A DNA stretch of 50,772 bases, taken from positions 1 through 50,772 of the forward strand of contig JAHEZK010000008.1 of NCBI GenBank assembly GCA_023251115.1, in the 5' to 3' direction. A program made the position numbers and the translations under genes. The notes under the pieces were generated by a model, which did no database searches, was not told where the DNA came from, and saw only the letters and a list, made by a program, of their open reading frames with translations. This stretch comes from Nitrosomicrobium frigidum (SeqCode) (GTDB taxonomy: Archaea > Thermoproteota > Nitrososphaeria > Nitrososphaerales > Nitrososphaeraceae). Shown here piece after piece: positions 8,169 to 15,810 of the stretch (positions are counted from its first letter, which is position 1; every line of letters begins with the position of its first letter).

Positions 8169-9092
8169 GTGTTATTTATGATGGTGTTTCTCTCCATTGG
8201 ATTTAGCACCTTCACAATCTTTGTAAATTATGCATTCGGAACGGCTCAAACAAATAATTCTGAATTTAATTTTGTAGCTGCAGGAGACTTTGGTTGTGGT
8301 AATAATGCGAATAGAACAATAACCAATATGTTACTCAGGCAACCAGAAGTGGTCATAGGGCTAGGAGACCTATCGTATCAGAAAACCCCAGATTGTTGGT
8401 TTCGTGTTGTTTCTCCATTAGATACCGATGGAAGATTAAAAATTGCGATTGGAGATAATGAGATGTTTCCTGCTAAATTTACTGAATATATGAAACATTT
8501 CAATATGGATAGTCCATTTTATTCATTTGATTATGGAAATGTTCATTTCGTTTCAATGGCAACAGCCAAAAATAACGTTATACCATACAATGAAACTTCA
8601 GAACAATATAAGTTTGTTAACGATGATCTCAAAAAAGCGTATGATAATAAGAGTATTAATTGGATAATAGTATATACATTTAGATCATTCTATTCATCTA
8701 ATACGACGCATCCGGGGCTTGATGAATTGCAGGATCTTTATCACCCACTGTTTGATAAATATGGCGTTGATGTTGTTCTACAGGCCCATAATCATAATTA
8801 TCAAAGGACATACCCTCTAAACTACAATGAGACTAGAACTTTTACTCCCATAATAACGGATAGAAACACTGAGAAATACGAGAATGACCCCAAAGGACCC
8901 ATATTTGTCACCTTAGGAACGGGCGGAGAAGATTTGTATGAATTTACAGGCCAGGCTCCTTATGTCATTAGTCAATTTCTGAGACATGGGTTCTTGAATA
9001 TAGATATAGTGGAAAATGGAAAAAGGTTGAATGCCGTCTTTTACGAGAACAGAGAAAACTCGGACAAGGACCATTTCTCTATAATAAAATAG
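8169..9092 (+). CDS. Secreted metallophosphoesterase of purple-acid-phosphatase type, with altered active site
   Basis: An N-terminal hydrophobic stretch (about residues 2-24) acts as signal or anchor, so the enzyme domain would be outside the cell. The calcineurin-like fold is clear: AAGDFG (D40), GLGDLSY (D67, Y70), the GNHE position, and QAHNHNYQRTYP (H207, H209). Two metal-site positions deviate. GNHE reads GDNE (residues 95-98), and the usual histidine of the HxP-type motif reads Phe (VYTFRSFYSS, about residue 171). Known family members need Asn and His here, so activity may be lost or changed. The start is GTG 8169, with ATG at 8178 or 8181 as alternatives. The fold call is firm; the substrate is unknown. 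Confidence 0.85.
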   Translation: MLFMMVFLSIGFSTFTIFVNYAFGTAQTNNSEFNFVAAGDFGCGNNANRTITNMLLRQPEVVIGLGDLSYQKTPDCWFRVVSPLDTDGRLKIAIGDNEMFPAKFTEYMKHFNMDSPFYSFDYGNVHFVSMATAKNNVIPYNETSEQYKFVNDDLKKAYDNKSINWIIVYTFRSFYSSNTTHPGLDELQDLYHPLFDKYGVDVVLQAHNHNYQRTYPLNYNETRTFTPIITDRNTEKYENDPKGPIFVTLGTGGEDLYEFTGQAPYVISQFLRHGFLNIDIVENGKRLNAVFYENRENSDKDHFSIIK

Positions 9093-9183
9093 GTATGAAG
9101 TCTGGATAATAGGTAGTAAGTCCCTTGCAACTAATGATATTGAAATGTTTGACCGATAAAAAATTAGTCGAAAATACTGTTTG

Positions 9184-9396
9184 TCATTCGTTAATTACAT
9201 CTTCCAGTAAATATTTTGGTATTTTAGCCAATTGTTCTACTTTCCAATGACAGCTCCAGCAAAACCCACAAACAACGCATGTAAATTGTGTCCTTACTTT
9301 ACACGACTTGCATTCTTTATACTCCAACTCTATACTGTTTCTCAAATACTCATGCTTATGGTACTTGTTTTTTTTCCCGATTAGTCGGGAACTCAT
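9184..9396 (-). CDS. Small zinc-binding protein with CxxC pairs (70 aa)
   Basis: Residues about 29-50 carry the cysteine pairs CKSC, CVVC and CWSC within a short span, with a flanking histidine. This is enough for one or two zinc sites. The N-terminus is very basic (RLIGKKNKYHKHEYLR), which would suit nucleic-acid binding. The start is ATG 9396. An 18-bp inverted repeat overlaps codons 2-7. No family is recognised. Confidence 0.65.
   Translation of the reverse strand: MSSRLIGKKNKYHKHEYLRNSIELEYKECKSCKVRTQFTCVVCGFCWSCHWKVEQLAKIPKYLLEDVINE
9374..9391. repeat. Inverted repeat at the 5' end of the 70-aa zinc protein gene
   Basis: TTCCCGATTAGTCGGGAA has perfect 7-bp arms and a 4-base loop. It lies inside the first codons of the minus-strand gene, only three bases past the start codon. 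In that mRNA the hairpin would be followed by a run of A. It could affect translation initiation, or it may be a coincidence of the codons for SRLIGK. Confidence 0.4.
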
Positions 9397-9702
9397 TTCT
9401 ATCTATCTAAATTAAGCCCATTCTGAAATATAACTCTTTTAATTAGCGTATCATAATACCAAATTACATACCGTTCTTTGTAGTATAATAGAACAAGAAT
9501 GTATTTTGATACAATGATATCATAAAATAGTAATATAATGTCGCTTAGACATTTTTTGATTGTGTTGATATTCACTATCAACATATTAATGAATGTGAGG
9601 TAAATTGATCTATATTCCTATTTGTATTTTGAAATCAAAATTATTGAAATAAATATAAAGAATTTGAGTTACTTTTGAATATCCTATTAGACTGGCAGTT
9701 GT
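9397..9702. other. AT-rich spacer with no supported gene
   Basis: A 61-codon minus-strand frame (9399-9584) exists, but it reads as low-complexity Ile/Tyr/Leu sequence expected from AT-rich DNA and has no motif. I see no RNA gene or repeat. The spacer probably holds the promoter of the 70-aa gene. Confidence 0.4.
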
Positions 9703-9837
9703 TTACTTCCACCCTCTTCGATCGCCTTCTAATAACCCAGAATCACCATGAATTCTATCGATGTGTTTGGATAACTCTTCGTTGTTGTTAAACTTCGATG
9801 CGCAATAAGGACATGATACTTGAGGACTGTTTGACAT
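9703..9837 (-). CDS. Single C2H2 zinc-finger microprotein (44 aa)
   Basis: The 44-residue protein is almost nothing but one classical C2H2 finger. CPYC (C9, C12) is followed 12 residues later by H25 and, after four more, H30 (KHIDRIH). The hydrophobic core positions (F16, L22) are right for the fold. A short charged tail follows (EGDRRGWK). The start is ATG 9837 and the stop TAA 9703. Such one-finger proteins are common in Nitrososphaeria, and their targets are unknown. The complete motif makes a chance frame unlikely. Confidence 0.7.
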   Translation of the reverse strand: MSNSPQVSCPYCASKFNNNEELSKHIDRIHGDSGLLEGDRRGWK

Positions 9838-9936
9838 GGTGGTATAGTTGGATCTGTTCAAATTAATTCTTTCTTTTGACTAATTATCCGGATAGGCTAA
9901 AAGCAAAGATTGAACTCAATATCATGAGAAAAATAT

Positions 9937-10074
9937 CTAGTGTTTTTCGTAAGATATCAGATCATCATCTGTTTCTATTATCCATTCCACTAACGTATCA
10001 TCTAACCTATGATATTTTAAATGCTCTCTACGTTTTTCTTTAATTATTTCTTCCTTACAAATTCCGCATTTCAT
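9937..10074 (-). CDS. C2H2 zinc-finger microprotein (45 aa)
   Basis: The protein begins MKCGICKEEIIKEKRREHLK and continues YHRLDD, giving C3, C6, H18 and H22, a compact C2H2 finger with an 11-residue spacer. The C-terminal half is acidic (ETDDD). It begins at ATG 10074 and ends at TAG 9937, 99 bp upstream of the other finger microprotein on the same strand. A perfect 16-bp palindrome lies 46-61 bp before the start and may be its operator. The function is unknown; a regulatory role is plausible. Confidence 0.65.
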   Translation of the reverse strand: MKCGICKEEIIKEKRREHLKYHRLDDTLVEWIIETDDDLISYEKH

Positions 10075-10119
10075 GAAAAGATTTGGGAGTGGTAATGTCA
10101 AGGTCCAATTTTAAGATAT

Positions 10120-10135
10120 ATATCACTAGTGATAT
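10120..10135. promoter_or_regulatory. Perfect 16-bp palindrome, candidate operator
   Basis: ATATCACTAGTGATAT is a perfect dyad without a spacer. It lies 46-61 bp upstream of the ATG of the 45-aa finger protein, next to an AT-rich TATA-like stretch in that gene's promoter. The size and position fit a dimeric repressor site. The winged-helix gene at 10276-10542 is a candidate binder, by proximity only. Confidence 0.45.
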
Positions 10136-10275
10136 TTGAGATGCCTACCACGACTGTTTTCGAATGTAGATGAATCATAATATCGATTAGAATTAGATTG
10201 TAGATTGGAGTACAACAACATTACTGGGAGAGTCAAAAAATAAAAAAATAGATTAAAAGGAAAAAATGAGTGTTT

Positions 10276-10542
10276 TTAGATTCTCGATTCTTTTATTGAA
10301 GTTTGTAGAAGCTCGCCGATTTCATTGTGCATTTTCAAGAAGTTTAATCCTTTCTCCGTTGTTTTGTATGTTTGTGAGCCTTCTAAATATTCTAGTAAAT
10401 TATTTTCAATTAGTACAGAGAGATACTCCCTCAATTGAGCATAGCTAAGAAAAGCTTTGTACATTATTCTGGTCTTTGTTGTCCCACCATTTGCTGCTTC
10501 TAGGATCATTGCTACTATTTCTGTTCTACTTCTGTATTTCAT
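10276..10542 (-). CDS. Winged-helix transcriptional regulator (88 aa)
   Basis: The opening KYRSRTEIVAMILEAA, followed by the recognition-helix region SYAQLREYLSVLIENNLLEY and the wing YKTTEKGLNFLK, is the standard short winged-helix (HTH_45-type) regulator found many times in each Nitrososphaeria genome. These bind DNA as dimers, and their ligands are mostly unknown. I chose ATG 10542; a GTG four codons upstream (10554) is in frame. It stands alone between the microprotein cluster and cdvA. Confidence 0.85.
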   Translation of the reverse strand: MKYRSRTEIVAMILEAANGGTTKTRIMYKAFLSYAQLREYLSVLIENNLLEYLEGSQTYKTTEKGLNFLKMHNEIGELLQTSIKESRI

Positions 10543-10713
10543 ATCAAGATACACTAAACTTATTTATTTTAATGTATTGGCACAATAATCTAGAACATAA
10601 ATACATTGACCGAATATTCTAATTTGTTATGCTCTATGAATCTGCTTAATCTGAATTTTCGATAAATATTGAGAATAAAAAAGTTTGGGAGTCGCTAACT
10701 CATACTCCGGTCA

Positions 10714-11496
10714 TTATGCAGTATCTCTTGTAAGCACTTCGTTGAGCCAATTACTCTCTGTCTCATCATTCTGCACATCTTCTGATGGGGCTGATTCTTG
10801 TTTTTCATTGTTATTAATATTCTCAGAGATAGGCGCCGGGTCGCTAACTTCGTCAATAATCTCTTGACTTTCAATTTTTGTCTCTTCTAATTCAACGGTA
10901 GGAGCTTCTACGTGTGGTTGAGTAATTCTTAAGAGAAAGCTTGTTATTTCATCTTTTTCTAGCGTAATTCGATCTAGTAATTCGATTGAATTTGTATTGA
11001 TTTGTTGATAAGTGTCTTCAGCAATATCATTACTTCTGTACTGTAACTTTGCATCGAAAATTATAGTTTTGATAGTTGTACTCTGTGAATCCAGCTCTTG
11101 TAGTCTTGAATTCAAAGCATTTATGACGTCTTGTTCATTGTTTTCCAAATCAACGAGTCTCTTCTCGTATATTAAATGCAAAACTTCAGCATCGTCTTTC
11201 ATTAGATCGTTTTCTTCAACCAAGTTTTCAAGAGCCTTAACTCTCTTGATTGTAAGACTCTTCTGTCTAAGCACTTTTTGTGCTTCCATACGCCACTTTG
11301 GGATAAAAATCACGTAATCCCCTTGCACGAGCAGTTGTTCGTATAATAGCTGTTTTAGTCCGATTGAACCACAGTCCACGCCGACCGACTCGATAGAACC
11401 ATCAATATCAGTAACTAAACCAATTACTTTCCCCACATATGCACCGTACATATCTTTTACTTGCTTTCCTACAAATTCGAGCTTTATATCGCTCAT
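10714..11496 (-). CDS. cdvA: Cell division protein CdvA
   Basis: CdvA is the archaeal membrane-associated protein that recruits the ESCRT-III homologue CdvB to mid-cell. The 260-aa product has an N-terminal PRC-barrel-like domain (LEFVGKQVKDMYGAYVGKVI onward, about residues 4-70). A long coiled coil follows (about 75-195: RVKALENLVEENDLM, then EKRLVDLENNEQDV). The tail is acidic and disordered and ends in SNWLNEVL, which resembles the CdvB-binding peptide at CdvA C-termini. I chose ATG 11496. The open frame runs 51 codons further, but that part has no PRC-like sequence and would overlap the divergent thyX start. The other cdv genes are not in the window. Confidence 0.88.
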   Translation of the reverse strand: MSDIKLEFVGKQVKDMYGAYVGKVIGLVTDIDGSIESVGVDCGSIGLKQLLYEQLLVQGDYVIFIPKWRMEAQKVLRQKSLTIKRVKALENLVEENDLMKDDAEVLHLIYEKRLVDLENNEQDVINALNSRLQELDSQSTTIKTIIFDAKLQYRSNDIAEDTYQQINTNSIELLDRITLEKDEITSFLLRITQPHVEAPTVELEETKIESQEIIDEVSDPAPISENINNNEKQESAPSEDVQNDETESNWLNEVLTRDTA

Positions 11497-11638
11497 GAGA
11501 ATTTGTCGATATATGGATATAATGATGGCATTGTTAAAAATAATCAATAATTTAGTAGATGTTTTAAAACTTGATGAACCGAAAGATGAAGATTCTTGAC
11601 TGAATAAATATGTATAAGGACAATTTTGTATTAGTATT
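11497..11638. promoter_or_regulatory. Divergent promoter region of cdvA and the ThyX gene
   Basis: The spacer is 142 bp. Toward thyX, AAATATGTATAAGG at about 11606-11619 is placed about 25 bases before the ATG at 11639, which fits a TATA box and a leaderless transcript. The cdvA-facing half is AT-rich but shows no equally clear box. Confidence 0.45.
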
Positions 11639-13288
11639 ATGAATTTCAACTCCGTTTACGATTTTTCAGACAAAGAAAAGTCAATACTTGATCAACATTT
11701 TTCAAATACAGATAAGCACGTATTTGCTATTACAACTCCTCGACAAGTTGATAGAGGCGCGCTTATGTCGAGATATTCTAGATCAGATAAAACGATGAGG
11801 AAGATTTTTTTGGACGAGTTTATTACTAATCCGAGTAGAGGAAAGGAGTTCTATAGCAAAATCCTATCAGAATATGGCGATGATTCTGTTGCTGAATTGG
11901 GAGAAGCACAAATCGCAATAGAGTGGGTTTCCAACATTGCAGCTAAAAAGATTGAGGATCAAAGGATTGGGTTGTCCTATTTAGAAAAATCATCTCGCTA
12001 CATACCATTTGATCAGAAAGTTGGTAACACGTATAAATATTATAGGGACGAAAAGATACTCGGATCAAAATACGCAGATCAATATATAGAATCCTGTGAT
12101 TATGCGTTTGATGTTTATAGTAAAAGTATCAGTGTAATGCAGAAATTTATTTCGGAAATAGAACCCATTGATGATTTCGTATATTTTGATTCAATTTCAA
12201 AAATAGAAAGTCCTTTTTCGAAACTAATCGGTGAACAGGATATAGAATCCGCCAAGAAGGTATACAATAGTACTGTTAGATCCAAGACTTTAGATATTCT
12301 GCGTAATTTGTTGCCAGCAGCGACTCTTACCAATTTAGGTATAACAGGAAATGGTAGAGCATTTGAATATCTCCTAACAAAATTGTATTGTTCTGAATTA
12401 AATGAGCTCAAGGAATTGGCCCGTTTAGTTAATTCTGAACTTGATTGCGTTATACCATCTTTTATTAAACGTGTAAATGAAAAACATGGGAAATCTCTTC
12501 AATTATTTATGATAAATACAAATAAAGAGATTTCAAAATTGACAGATAAATATCTGTGTGATATTCAACCTGACTTTTCTCCTGCGGATGTGAGATTGAT
12601 TGATTATGTAGATAATAAAGATGCAGAAGTAAAAGTGGCTTCTGCAATATTGTATGAAAATGCACATGGACAGTCACTTCATGATATAATCAAGTTGGTT
12701 GGATCCTTTCCGCAAGAGAGAATAAATGAAATAATCTCAGCTTATACAAAATTTCGTGAAAATAGGAGACATAGACCGGGCAGAGCGTTTGAGATGGTCG
12801 AATATTTATTTGAAATGTTTACCAACTTTGGGATGTTCCGTGACTTACATCGTCATAGAATTCTCACTATGGAAAGACAATTACTTTCAACTAAACATGG
12901 ATATGACATCCCCAAAGAAATTATTGATTCAGGTCTCGAGAAGGATTTCAAAGACTGCATGTCCCTTTCTAAGAATACTTATGAAAATATTGCAAAGACA
13001 TTACCTATTGAAGGTCAGTATGCGGTTAATTTTGCTTATAAATATCCATATTTCATGAAAATTAATTTAAGAGAACTTTACCATATGATCGAATTACGTA
13101 CTATAGCACAAGGGCATCCTGACTACCGCTACATTTGTCAACAAATATATAAAAAAATCAATGATATTCATCCACTACTTACCAAAGGGATGAAATTTGT
13201 AGATTTGAATCAATATGAACTTGGTAGATTTGATACTGAGAAGAGAAGAGAAATGAAGAGAAGAGAATTGTTATCTCCTAAGAATTAA
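11639..13288 (+). CDS. ThyX-like protein with two fused ThyX domains (549 aa)
   Basis: ThyX makes dTMP from dUMP with FAD and methylene-tetrahydrofolate. Standard ThyX is about 220-250 aa; this protein is twice that and reads as two ThyX-like halves. The first half has LGEAQIAIEWVSN and GLSYLEKSSRY, which matches the SxNxxSxRY part of the ThyX motif (Leu for Asn), while the preceding RHR reads QRI. The second half has FRDLHRHRILTMERQLL, which keeps RHR but not SxRY. Each half thus keeps a different part of the signature. The gene diverges from cdvA and is convergent with FEN-1. Whether it is catalytic is open; the ThyX fold itself is well supported. Confidence 0.8.
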   Translation: MNFNSVYDFSDKEKSILDQHFSNTDKHVFAITTPRQVDRGALMSRYSRSDKTMRKIFLDEFITNPSRGKEFYSKILSEYGDDSVAELGEAQIAIEWVSNIAAKKIEDQRIGLSYLEKSSRYIPFDQKVGNTYKYYRDEKILGSKYADQYIESCDYAFDVYSKSISVMQKFISEIEPIDDFVYFDSISKIESPFSKLIGEQDIESAKKVYNSTVRSKTLDILRNLLPAATLTNLGITGNGRAFEYLLTKLYCSELNELKELARLVNSELDCVIPSFIKRVNEKHGKSLQLFMINTNKEISKLTDKYLCDIQPDFSPADVRLIDYVDNKDAEVKVASAILYENAHGQSLHDIIKLVGSFPQERINEIISAYTKFRENRRHRPGRAFEMVEYLFEMFTNFGMFRDLHRHRILTMERQLLSTKHGYDIPKEIIDSGLEKDFKDCMSLSKNTYENIAKTLPIEGQYAVNFAYKYPYFMKINLRELYHMIELRTIAQGHPDYRYICQQIYKKINDIHPLLTKGMKFVDLNQYELGRFDTEKRREMKRRELLSPKN

Positions 13289-13318
13289 TAAAACACCACT
13301 AAAACAACAAAAAAAGAA

Positions 13319-14347
13319 CTAGAACCACTTTTCCAGTGACTGGTTCTTATTTTTATCTGAATCTTGAACTTTTTGTAATGCGGAATTAACACGATCTAAT
13401 GAAAAATTCCTTTCACTACACAAAAATTGTACTATCTTGCCATATTCAACCGACTCAAATTTAATGTCTTCAGTACTAACATTTGCAACTCTTGGTTTCA
13501 AGAATATTTCCCTAATCTCTTCATATGGAATATTAGATAATGGTTCTTGAAGTTGGTCTATGTTTTCCAATTTTGAATATTTTTGAATTAGTTTCAATGC
13601 AGTCTTCGGACCTATGCCTGATATGCCGCCAAAGTTATAATCCGTTCCTATTAAAATTCCTACATCAACCATTTGTTCAATTGTTAATTTAGTTTGCTTG
13701 AGTATATCTTCAAGATAATATATTTCTATAGGAACATCAATGTAGGCGTTCCTATTGGGAACTTTTCTTTTACCACTTATTGTGACATTTCTTACCAGTC
13801 GTTTTGCACCGAATAAGATGGAATCATAATCCTGACTTGCGCAAATATGGACTAGATCAGAGTTGGTTAGATTTGACGCAGTTGCTTCTCCTTCTGACGG
13901 AGCTTGTATTGTTGGTATTCCTAAAAAAGAGAGCAGCTTCTTTGATTCGTCTATCATTTTGTCGGTCAGGACTGATGTTGCTTGACTATATTTTCTTGCT
14001 TCTTCCAGTTTCCCCTCGACAAGTGCTTTCTCATATTTTTCAGCAGCTACTTCTTTAATTTGATGTCTGCGTTGGATTTCATTAACTTTTAGAGGACTAG
14101 ATACTCCGTCAAAGACATAAACAAGTTTGATACCTTCTGCTAGTAAATTGATATTACGATAGAATAAGCCGCTCAAGTGACTGGTTACTTCTCCTTGAGA
14201 ATTAGTAAGAAGTTCCCCGGTAGATCCTCGAATTGTAGATAGAAATTGGTGAATAGTATTGAAAGCATCAACAGCAATTATTTTATTTGCAAGATCACCT
14301 AACTTTATGTTTGTATAAGTTAGAATTGGTTTGAGATCTAGGCCCAT
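13319..14347 (-). CDS. fen: Flap endonuclease 1
   Basis: FEN-1 removes 5' flaps during Okazaki-fragment maturation and base excision repair. The N-region (MGLDLKPI, IAVDAFNTIHQFLSTI) and the internal nuclease region (PSEGEATAS, ASQDYDSILFG) hold the acidic metal ligands. The helix-hairpin-helix reads GTDYNFGGISGIGPKTALKL. The C-terminus ends QSLEKWF, a PCNA-interacting PIP box. The length of 342 aa is typical. The start is ATG 14347; the 3' end meets the thyX 3' end with 30 bp between stops. Confidence 0.96.
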   Translation of the reverse strand: MGLDLKPILTYTNIKLGDLANKIIAVDAFNTIHQFLSTIRGSTGELLTNSQGEVTSHLSGLFYRNINLLAEGIKLVYVFDGVSSPLKVNEIQRRHQIKEVAAEKYEKALVEGKLEEARKYSQATSVLTDKMIDESKKLLSFLGIPTIQAPSEGEATASNLTNSDLVHICASQDYDSILFGAKRLVRNVTISGKRKVPNRNAYIDVPIEIYYLEDILKQTKLTIEQMVDVGILIGTDYNFGGISGIGPKTALKLIQKYSKLENIDQLQEPLSNIPYEEIREIFLKPRVANVSTEDIKFESVEYGKIVQFLCSERNFSLDRVNSALQKVQDSDKNKNQSLEKWF

Positions 14348-14456
14348 TAATGAGATTAGATTACATGATCTTTGTTTTATTTTTTTTCTATTTTATTTTT
14401 TCTACTTTTAAGGGAGTCAAATTGGACAGTATTTGGAAAAAAGTAGATAAGGCAAT

Positions 14457-14759
14457 TTGATTATTGTAATTCTCATTATGAGTCTGCTTATGAATATAAG
14501 TACTGTCATAAGTGTACTGAATGTTGCAGTCTTATTGACGTTGTTAGTAATTTATGCCAAGATATATTTCAAAAGTAAAGCGGTATTTACCATTGGCCTC
14601 ATGTTTTTTACGGTTATGTTAATGCTTCATAATTTGATAGCTATATATGCATATTTGGTTATGGCTCCCCTTTATCCTAGTGATTTGTTGCCATATTTTG
14701 TAGCTATACATCTGGCAGAACTTATTGGAATTATAGCACTGTTAAGAGTAACTCTATGA
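14457..14759 (+). CDS. Small three-helix membrane protein (100 aa)
   Basis: Nearly the whole protein is hydrophobic, with three predicted membrane helices: ISTVISVLNVAVLLTLLVIY, VFTIGLMFFTVMLMLHNLIA and YFVAIHLAELIGIIALLRV. The start may be TTG 14457 or the in-frame ATG at 14478 (MSLLMN). It diverges from FEN-1 across 109 bp containing long T tracts. The function is unknown. Confidence 0.65.
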   Translation: MIIVILIMSLLMNISTVISVLNVAVLLTLLVIYAKIYFKSKAVFTIGLMFFTVMLMLHNLIAIYAYLVMAPLYPSDLLPYFVAIHLAELIGIIALLRVTL

Positions 14760-14847
14760 ACACGAAGGTTCAACTATAGCTTAATTAGAATTCGGTTAAA
14801 ATTTTGATATTAGAAATTTTTAAAAAAATGAATATTGGGGTTATGGT

Positions 14848-15141
14848 TTAACCTTCTTCCCAACCTTTTACGAACAGACCACTCTTCTTTAGTGCAATAG
14901 GCTGACCTGGTGTATAATCCATTGGTCTCATCCAAAATATTGCTTTAGTTGGGCAAACGCCGATGCATGCACCGTCTGAAATGCATCTTTCAGGATAGAA
15001 TACAAAAGCTTTACCTCTTTTCCATCCTTCAACTGGTTTTACCCTCAATACATCTGGACCAAGAGAAGTACAAATTTCGACACATAGAGCACAGCCGATA
15101 CAATGTTGTTCGCTAATATCTGGAAGTATTGCTACTGGCAT
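14848..15141 (-). CDS. Dicluster ferredoxin with an Asp-type cluster
   Basis: This small electron carrier has 97 aa. The first cluster motif is CIGCALCVEIC (C14, C17, C20, C24), which would bind [4Fe-4S]. The second reads CISDGACIGVCP (C53, D56, C59, C63): the second cysteine is aspartate, as in Sulfolobus-type ferredoxins, where this site holds [3Fe-4S] or a convertible [4Fe-4S]. Residues 39-52 (GWKRGKAFVFYPER) link the clusters. A near-identical paralogue is at 40901-41194, and both genes share the same 16-bp promoter core. The start is ATG 15141. Confidence 0.93.
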   Translation of the reverse strand: MPVAILPDISEQHCIGCALCVEICTSLGPDVLRVKPVEGWKRGKAFVFYPERCISDGACIGVCPTKAIFWMRPMDYTPGQPIALKKSGLFVKGWEEG

Positions 15142-15169
15142 TTAATTCACTTAACAAGAAGTAAAGTCG

Positions 15170-15185
15170 AAACTATTTAAACACT
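15170..15185 (-). promoter_or_regulatory. Promoter core of the first ferredoxin gene
   Basis: On the minus strand this reads AGTGTTTAAATAGTTT, with the TATA box TTTAAATA inside, 29-44 bp before the ATG. The identical 16-mer lies 32-47 bp before the second ferredoxin gene at 40901. Confidence 0.6.
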
Positions 15186-15286
15186 GTGCTATTTTATAAC
15201 ACCGATATAAAATTCTAGTTTCTCATTTCGCTCAGTAGGGTAACTATAAATTCAAAAGATAGAAACTATATTTTAAGCGGTTTAAT

Positions 15287-15778
15287 GTGGTTCGTAAAAT
15301 CACAGTACTTGTACCTCTCATAGTTGCTAGTATAACATTGGGAATTTTGGGTTTAACATTTGTTCCAGAGGGAGTAAAAAATAGGAGTTTAGATTTTTCA
15401 AGAGGGACGATAGTCATTAATAATCATTCAATAAGTACCGAGATCGCTGAAACTCCAGCTGAGCGACAGAGGTGGCTGACTTTTAGAACGGAACAGCTCC
15501 CGCTTAACTCTTCACTTCTTCTTGTATATGACAAACCGGATTTGTATTCTCTATGGCTGTTGAACATACAATTCAATTTAGATTTGATTTGGCTTGATAA
15601 TTCAGGAAATATCGTTTACATGAAACAAAATGCGGTACCATGTAGTAATACGTTGGATGCCGCTAAATGTACCTACAAGAATACAATTCCTTCAAAATAC
15701 ATTCTCGCAGCAACATCTGGATTTATCAAATATCACAAGATTACAAACGATTCAAAGATAAAATTAATTTCGATATAG
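15287..15778 (+). CDS. Membrane-anchored or secreted DUF192 protein
   Basis: An N-terminal hydrophobic segment (ITVLVPLIVASITLGILGL) serves as signal or anchor. The rest is a DUF192 domain: IAETPAERQRWLTFR matches the family's opening ETPxERxxGLMxR, and YSLWLLNIQFNLDLIWLD matches the WMkNTxxpLDiifl core with several changes. The protein ends in a beta-rich region. The biochemical role of DUF192 is not established; in archaea it is mostly extracytoplasmic. The start is GTG 15287. Two cysteines (PCSNTLDAAKC) may form a disulphide outside the cell. Confidence 0.8.
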   Translation: MVRKITVLVPLIVASITLGILGLTFVPEGVKNRSLDFSRGTIVINNHSISTEIAETPAERQRWLTFRTEQLPLNSSLLLVYDKPDLYSLWLLNIQFNLDLIWLDNSGNIVYMKQNAVPCSNTLDAAKCTYKNTIPSKYILAATSGFIKYHKITNDSKIKLISI

Positions 15779-15810
15779 ATGTGGAATTTAGTGCAAGCTA
15801 GTTATGATTA

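Noticed and set aside
9399-9584. 61-codon minus-strand frame
   Set aside because: The Ile/Tyr/Leu-rich low-complexity product is expected from AT-rich DNA and shows no motif, start signal or domain.
11497-11649. N-terminal extension of the CdvA frame by 51 codons
   Set aside because: The added residues are not PRC-like, overlap the divergent thyX start by 11 bp and lie in the promoter region. ATG 11496 gives the family-typical beginning.
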